DNA of 64,000 nucleotides from Pseudomonas berkeleyensis (GTDB lineage: Bacteria > Pseudomonadota > Gammaproteobacteria > Pseudomonadales > Pseudomonadaceae): the NCBI RefSeq assembly GCF_014109765.1, contig NZ_CP059139.1, forward strand, positions 1,736,001 to 1,800,000, written 5' to 3'. Below the pieces are notes generated by a model, which was not told the origin of the DNA, ran no database searches, and was given only the letters and a program-made list of their open reading frames with translations. Position numbers and translations under genes: made by a program. Shown here one piece after another: positions 59,615-64,000 of the stretch. Positions within the stretch are counted from its first letter, which is position 1. Each line of letters starts with the position of its first letter.

Positions 59615-60154
59615 TCAGTCGTGCGGGTGCTTTTCCGGTAGACGTTCGAGGATCTGATCCAGGCGTTGCTGGATCTTCTGATCGATCTTCTCGTGCAGGC
59701 GCATGATCTCCAGCTCGGCACGCAGGTTCACTTCGAAGTCCAGGCGCGCGGCGAGACGATCCTTCGCTGCCTGGCGGTTCTGACTCATCATGATGATCGG
59801 CGCCTGGATCGCTGCCAGGGTCGAGAGCATCAGGTTGAGGAAGATGTAAGGGTAGGGGTCGAAAGCCATGCCGAAGTGCGACAGCACATCGGTATTGATC
59901 AGCATCCAGCCGAGCATGGTCAGCGCGAAACAGATGATGAACGTCCAGGAGCCACCGACGGCGGCGACCTTGTCCGACAGCCGTTCGCCAAAGGACGACT
60001 GCTCGTCCGATGCATCGGCGACATCGCGGCTGATGGGGCGGCGCTGACGGATCTGTTCGAGTACGTGGGTTTCTTCCGGCTCGAGTTCGTGCAGAGGTTT
60101 ACCGAGCAGGTTCTGGGCCAGTTGCTGCAGAGGGTGCGGGGTGCCGTTGCTCAT
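59615..60154 (-). CDS. DUF1003 membrane protein
   Basis: A 179-residue inner-membrane protein with two close helices (about 70-90 and 103-122). The DUF1003 core is GGSWTFIICFALTMLGWMLINT and AFDPYPYIFLNLMLSTLAAIQAPIIMMSQNRQAAKDRL, followed by a helical cytosolic tail (LRAELEIMRLHEKIDQKIQQRLDQILERL). The family is widespread and of unknown role. A gap of 69 bases separates it from the upstream sensor cyclase gene on the same strand. Confidence 0.87.
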   Translation of the reverse strand: MSNGTPHPLQQLAQNLLGKPLHELEPEETHVLEQIRQRRPISRDVADASDEQSSFGERLSDKVAAVGGSWTFIICFALTMLGWMLINTDVLSHFGMAFDPYPYIFLNLMLSTLAAIQAPIIMMSQNRQAAKDRLAARLDFEVNLRAELEIMRLHEKIDQKIQQRLDQILERLPEKHPHD

Positions 60155-60223
60155 CGTGACCGTTCATCCAGGGCTGACAGTTCAAGGCGATGCTGAACCG
60201 CTTCGGCCGACTTGTCACCTGTC

Positions 60224-61744
60224 TCAGTCTGTTGCCAGCTCCGTGCTCTCGAGGCGGTTGCGGCCATTGGCCTTGGCCCGATAGAGAGCCTGGTCGGCTG
60301 CCTCGATCAAGGTCAGGGTCAGGGTGACACTGTCTTGCGAGCCGGGTTTCAGGCTGGCCACGCCGGCACTGGCGGTGACTCTTTCGAACGGACTGCCCTG
60401 GTGAGCCAGATTGCGTTGCTCCAGGGCCTCCATGAAGCTCTGCGCGACGGCTTCGGCACCTTCGCGCGTGGTGTTCGGCAGAATCACCACCAACTCTTCG
60501 CCGCCATAGCGTGCCGCCAGATCGCCCGGGCGCCGCACGCACTGCTTGAGCACCTCGGCGACGGTGCGCAGGCAGGCATCGCCGGCAACGTGGCCGTAGC
60601 GGTCGTTGTAACGCTTGAACAGATCGATATCGAGCAGCAACAGCGACAGCGATGAGCCACGGCGCTGCGCACGACGAATCTCCACTTCCAGTGTCTGGTC
60701 GAAACTGCGGCGGTTGGCCAGGCCGGTCAGGGCGTCCTGCGAGGCCAGTATCTCCAGGCGGGCATTGGCGTCGAGCAGCTCTTCCCGGGCGTTGAGCAAC
60801 TGGCGCTCGGCCCGCGAGCGACGGCGGATGTCGACGATCAGGCGCTGGCCGATGACACCGATGGCGAGCAGCAAGATGAGGATGAGCGTGGCGAACAGTT
60901 CGGCATCACGGCGCCAAGCGGCCAGCGCTTCGTCACGGCCAAGAGCGACGGCGGTGATCAGTGGCAGGCGATCGTTGCGGCGGAAGGCATACAAGCGCTC
61001 GGTTCCGTCGATGCGTGAGGTCTGTAAGGCGGTCACGGGGTTGTGCTCGCGGAGCATTTCCATGATGGGCGAGTCTGACCAGTTCAGCCCGATATCCTGC
61101 TCGCGAAAGGGATGGCGGAATAGAATCCGGCCATCGCTGGTGGACAGGCTCATCGCTCCCTGAGCACCCAGGTTGAGGCTGCCGAACAGGTGAAGGAAAT
61201 GCTCAACGCTCAGGGTGATGGCGACGACGCCGGAGAACTGGCCGTTGGCATCGTTCAGGCGTCGGCTAACGGTGAACACCCATTCGCCGCTTAGACGACT
61301 TTTGATGGTGGGGCCGATGAACGTGTCGGTGGACGGCGTATCGCGGTGATGGATGAAGAACTCACGATCTGCTGCATTAGGGCGCGAGTTGATGTCGCCC
61401 CGAGAGACCAGCAGCCGGTTGCCATCGGTACCGTAGATGATGATGGTGCTGGCCAGCCGCAGGACGCGGCTTTGTTCCTGTACCACGGTCTGCAGGCGTG
61501 CGAGGTGCACCTGATCCTTGCCTTCCTGCTCCAGGCGTTCAGCCAGATCCAGCAGCACCAGCTCTGACTGGCGAATGGCGCCTTCGCTGTAGTTGTCCAG
61601 GGCCTGAACCAGGTTGAGGTTGGCCACGTTCAGCTCGTGCAATGCGCGCTCACGGGAAAACCAGATCTGCCAGGCCGTCAGTAACGCCAGGGACAGGCAG
61701 ATGAACACCAGCAGGATGGAAGTGAGCCGAATACCGCGCTTCAT
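60224..61744 (-). CDS. dCACHE-type sensor diguanylate cyclase
   Basis: A 506-residue inner-membrane protein: helix at about 8-28, a periplasmic double-Cache sensing domain (about 40-285; TDGNRLLVSRGDINSRPNAADREFF and SGEWVFTVSRRLNDANGQFSGVVAITLSVEHFL are characteristic), a second helix (about 288-308), a short coiled coil and a GGDEF domain. Active site GGEEL (ARYGGEELVVILPN) and an RPGD I-site five residues before it are intact. Cache domains bind small ligands such as amino acids or carboxylates; the ligand is not known. Confidence 0.9.
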   Translation of the reverse strand: MKRGIRLTSILLVFICLSLALLTAWQIWFSRERALHELNVANLNLVQALDNYSEGAIRQSELVLLDLAERLEQEGKDQVHLARLQTVVQEQSRVLRLASTIIIYGTDGNRLLVSRGDINSRPNAADREFFIHHRDTPSTDTFIGPTIKSRLSGEWVFTVSRRLNDANGQFSGVVAITLSVEHFLHLFGSLNLGAQGAMSLSTSDGRILFRHPFREQDIGLNWSDSPIMEMLREHNPVTALQTSRIDGTERLYAFRRNDRLPLITAVALGRDEALAAWRRDAELFATLILILLLAIGVIGQRLIVDIRRRSRAERQLLNAREELLDANARLEILASQDALTGLANRRSFDQTLEVEIRRAQRRGSSLSLLLLDIDLFKRYNDRYGHVAGDACLRTVAEVLKQCVRRPGDLAARYGGEELVVILPNTTREGAEAVAQSFMEALEQRNLAHQGSPFERVTASAGVASLKPGSQDSVTLTLTLIEAADQALYRAKANGRNRLESTELATD

Positions 61745-61831
61745 GGTGAAACCCAGAGCCCTACTACGTGGGTACTGAAAAAGGCTTGGGCAAGAGAAGA
61801 GCCGCAGATACGGCCCTTCCTTTGCTGCGAA

Positions 61832-62113
61832 TCAGTCCTGGCGGCTGGTGACTTCCAGCAGGTGGTAACCGAACTGGGTTTTCACCGGGCCTTGCACCAC
61901 GCCGACTGGCGCGCTGAACACCACGGTATCGAATTCCTTGACCATCTGGCCGGGGCCGAAGGAACCCAGGTCGCCGCCGCTACGGCCGGACGGGCAGGAG
62001 GAGTTGTCTTTAGCCAGTTGGGCGAAGTCGGCACCGCCTTCGATGGCGGTTTTCAGTTCGTTGCACTTGTCTTCGCTGGCAACCAGGATGTGGCGGGCAG
62101 TGGCGCGGGCCAT
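61832..62113 (-). CDS. ppiC: Parvulin-type peptidyl-prolyl isomerase
   Basis: A 93-residue single-domain parvulin like E. coli PpiC, a cytosolic folding catalyst. The signature ARHILVASEDKCNELKTAIEGGADFAQLAKDNSSCPSGRSGGDLGSFGPGQMVKEFDTVVFSAPVG spans nearly the full length, with C-terminal VKTQFGYHLLEV. There is no signal peptide, which fits the cytosolic type. A strong AGGAGGTACTCCCC precedes the ATG at 62113. Confidence 0.95.
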   Translation of the reverse strand: MARATARHILVASEDKCNELKTAIEGGADFAQLAKDNSSCPSGRSGGDLGSFGPGQMVKEFDTVVFSAPVGVVQGPVKTQFGYHLLEVTSRQD

Positions 62114-62281
62114 GGGGAGTACCTCCTTTCAATTGAGGTGCAGAGCCTAGCGCAATCGACTCGACAAGCAAACGGTAGGCCGTTCGTCCATTTGTCAGGA
62201 GTCATGCCAGGGTCTCGTTTGTCCCACGTTCTGTAAGCGGGCGTTTGCCCTGAACTCAGGTTTCACTGAGGAGACGTGCAG

Positions 62282-62623
62282 ATGAACACCCTGAGCATCG
62301 ACGGTTGGCGTAAGGCCGACAACGACAGCAAATCCATCCCCATCGGCACCCTGCAGTTCTATGTCAGCGAGGCGGAGCACCTGCGACTGGAACAAGCCGA
62401 GGAGCAACTGCAGCGCAGCGGCACGCGCGACACGATGATCGATGCCGACACGCAGACGCTGGAACTGGTCATGCCGGATGGCTTCGGCCCGTTGAGCGAG
62501 TGCAAATGGCGGGTCTACCTCGGCGGTGAGGAGGGGCGCGGCCAATTTCACCTGGTCGGCTACAGCGCCGAGGATGGCTGCCTGATCTACAGCAATGCGG
62601 TGATGGTCGACCTGCTGGGGTGA
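62282..62623 (+). CDS. Conserved hypothetical protein
   Basis: A 113-residue soluble protein beginning MNTLSIDGWRKADNDSKSIPIGTLQFYVSEAEHLRLEQAEEQLQ. No signal peptide or membrane helix; the C-terminal half (WRVYLGGEEGRGQFHLVGYSAEDGCLIYSNAVMVDLL) looks like beta strands. GAGGAG lies 9 bases before the ATG at 62282. I do not recognise a named family. It is divergent from ppiC. Confidence 0.65.
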   Translation: MNTLSIDGWRKADNDSKSIPIGTLQFYVSEAEHLRLEQAEEQLQRSGTRDTMIDADTQTLELVMPDGFGPLSECKWRVYLGGEEGRGQFHLVGYSAEDGCLIYSNAVMVDLLG

Positions 62624-62758
62624 GGCGCATGGGCAAAGCCTTGCCTCGAGGTGGCAAACCACTGCCGCAGGGCAGCGCGTAAGCCGCGTAGTCATTGGGC
62701 TGCAGCGTCTGGCCCGGAATCTGCTTTGCATGAGGCAAACGCTTTTTGCGGAGGCCCC

Positions 62759-63208
62759 ATGACCAGCATCAACAACAGCATGCCTGCCATGCTCAGCTAC
62801 TACGGCAGTCAGCTCAACAAAGGTTCGACCACAGGCAGCGCTGAGAGCGAAGGCCAGAGCAGCCAGGATCCTCTGGGCGACCTGCGGCGCTTTGCCAAGC
62901 AAGTCGTTGCGCGCAGTGAAGGCGGATTGCTGCGCGCGATGAATGGCGGCAGCTCATCCTCCAGCAGCGGCATACAGCGCAGTGCCGAGAGCAAGCCCTC
63001 GACACCCTCGGTGATTCAACTGCCGGACGTGACCACGCTGGATCGCGACGATGCCGCCAAGCTGCTGGCGCAGGTGCAGAAAATGGTGGATGCCGGCCTG
63101 GACGGCAGTGTGCGTATCGCCGGGCATAATGGCGACCAGCAGACCGATTCGCTGGAAACCTATCGCCAGTGGCTGCAGGAGAAGGGCGGCCTCAGCGTAT
63201 ACGCCTGA
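62759..63208 (+). CDS. Conserved hypothetical, Ser/Gly-linker protein
   Basis: A 149-residue protein: a Ser/Gln/Gly-rich N-terminal part (MTSINNSMPAMLSYYGSQLNKGSTTGSAE...), a serine tract SSSSSS near residue 65, and a helical C-terminal domain (DAAKLLAQVQKMVDAGLDGSVRIAGHNGDQQTDSLETYRQWLQEKGG). There is no signal peptide, but the Gln/Ser-rich head is the type sometimes found in secreted or surface proteins. GGAGG precedes the ATG. Function unknown; 11 bases separate its end from the convergent GGDEF gene. Confidence 0.62.
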   Translation: MTSINNSMPAMLSYYGSQLNKGSTTGSAESEGQSSQDPLGDLRRFAKQVVARSEGGLLRAMNGGSSSSSSGIQRSAESKPSTPSVIQLPDVTTLDRDDAAKLLAQVQKMVDAGLDGSVRIAGHNGDQQTDSLETYRQWLQEKGGLSVYA

Positions 63209-63219
63209 TTGGCCGCGCC

Positions 63220-64000
63220 TCAGCTCAGGGCCGGCTGGGTGTCGCCAGCGTCTTCTGCGCTGATGACCCGATTGCGCCCGGCGCGCTTGGCGGCGTAGGT
63301 GCGTCGATCCGCTGCCAGCATCAACTCGTCGAGCGAATGCCCGTCCGTGCCGAAACTGGCGACGCCTGCGCTGAGCGTCATGCTGAGTGATCCGCTGGCC
63401 AACTCGAGCGGCGCCGTCGCCAGGCGCAAGCGCAGGCTTTCTGCTATCTCCCGTGCTTGCCCGACCGTGCTGCCAGGCAACAGCACGGCGAACTCCTCGC
63501 CACCCAGGCGACAGAACAGATCATTGATGCGCAGACGCTGCGCCAGCACCCTGGCGAAGTGATCCAGTGCACGGTCGCCTGCGTCATGGCCAAACTGATC
63601 GTTGATCTGCTTGAAGTGATCGATGTCGATGAATATCAGTGAAAGCGGCGTACCGTTGCGCAGTACATGCGCACGCTCGCGTTCGAATACCTCAACCAGC
63701 TTGACCCGGTTCGGCAGGCCGGTCAGGGCGTCGGTGGTGGCGCGTTCGGTCAGGCGCTTCTCGTTGCCGATGCGGCTGCGCTCGTAGATATGCGCGAAAA
63801 CCATCACCGCCAGGCTGGCCAGCCCGAGGTTGGCGATAATCTCCACGTTCTGCAGCAACTGCTCGGAAGAGAATCGGCGGCTGAAGACGAACAGGCCAAT
63901 GCCGACGAACAGCAGCGAAACATACATGCCCAGGCGCAGGCCCAGCAGCATGTAGCAGATGATCGGGATGGTCTGGATCCAGCCGAACACGGCGAAGCTG
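63220..64000 (-). CDS. Membrane diguanylate cyclase, 5' end beyond the window
   Basis: The visible C-terminal 260 residues contain two or three membrane helices followed by a GGDEF domain with intact GGEEF (CRLGGEEFAVLLPG) and I-site RIND five residues before it. The frame stays open past position 63990 to the edge of the window, and the membrane region looks cut, so the start lies to the right. A GTG at 63990 could be read as a start but is unlikely. Signal and name are unknown. Confidence 0.8.
   Translation of the reverse strand, partial: SFAVFGWIQTIPIICYMLLGLRLGMYVSLLFVGIGLFVFSRRFSSEQLLQNVEIIANLGLASLAVMVFAHIYERSRIGNEKRLTERATTDALTGLPNRVKLVEVFERERAHVLRNGTPLSLIFIDIDHFKQINDQFGHDAGDRALDHFARVLAQRLRINDLFCRLGGEEFAVLLPGSTVGQAREIAESLRLRLATAPLELASGSLSMTLSAGVASFGTDGHSLDELMLAADRRTYAAKRAGRNRVISAEDAGDTQPALS

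Overview
The window looks like a chromosomal segment of a high-GC gamma-proteobacterium of the genus Pseudomonas, most likely the mendocina/oleovorans/pseudoalcaligenes side of the genus. The evidence is gene content and order: a LapC-type adhesin exporter subunit, an mmsR/mmsA/mmsB valine module, a fumarase-sadC-ferredoxin reductase-enoyl-CoA hydratase run and a pykA-usp run (matching PA4333-PA4328 of P. aeruginosa PAO1 as I recall it), and an nth-rnf-metG-mrp-dcd run (matching the PA3495-PA3480 region). No rRNA, tRNA, prophage, complete insertion sequence or CRISPR array was seen.

Region by region. 1-1.4 kb: lapC. 1.4-10.3 kb: a valine/branched-chain catabolic cluster on the minus strand (mmsA, an orphan ABC binding protein, isobutyryl-CoA dehydrogenase, enoyl-CoA hydratase, 3-hydroxyisobutyryl-CoA hydrolase, a PEP-mutase-like enzyme, mmsB), with mmsR divergent on the other side of a probable AraC-type operator. 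10.4-13.3 kb: HDOD protein, ung, a DJ-1/PfpI protein, a stack of three repeat elements and a ribbon-helix-helix protein. 13.3-19.8 kb: a tightly packed seven-gene minus-strand operon (thermostable-haemolysin-family protein, AMP-forming acyl ligase, haem-oxygenase-like diiron protein, short-chain dehydrogenase, TPR protein, OmpR-type regulator, sensor kinase), preceded by a CTTAAT-type response-regulator box. I regard this as the best candidate for an undescribed system: an acyl-modifying pathway that carries its own two-component switch. 19.9-26.8 kb: SnoaL-like protein, an overlapping GNAT-nitrilase pair followed by an AFG1-type ATPase, a solitary PslG-like glycosidase, a cysteine hydrolase with a divergent GlxA-type regulator, and a DUF1028 protein.

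26.9-31.7 kb: class I fumarase, the sadC-position diguanylate cyclase, a ferredoxin reductase and an enoyl-CoA hydratase/isomerase. 31.8-36.6 kb: PA3496-like protein, nth and an unusual rnf operon that lacks rnfC and has lost most of the membrane [2Fe-2S] cysteines. 36.7-44.7 kb: DUF4349 lipoprotein, metG, mrp, cold-shock gene, dcd, pykA, usp. 44.8-64 kb: lipoproteins, a PilZ protein, a leucine-dehydrogenase-type enzyme, transporters, LexA-controlled yebG, three further GGDEF proteins (the last cut by the window edge), a YebC-type regulator, a Nudix enzyme, a PpiC isomerase and several conserved proteins of unknown function.

Two kinds of dispersed repeat stand out. About a dozen REP-like palindromes (GTAGGGTGCGC and GTAGGGCGGG types) sit between genes, sometimes supplying a stop codon or, in rnfG, coding sequence. 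Two MITE-like elements with 18-base terminal inverted repeats lie in the same orientation directly against the ribosome-binding sites of two unrelated genes. Four GGDEF proteins, a PilZ protein, LapC and a PslG-like glycosidase together give the window a biofilm/c-di-GMP flavour.
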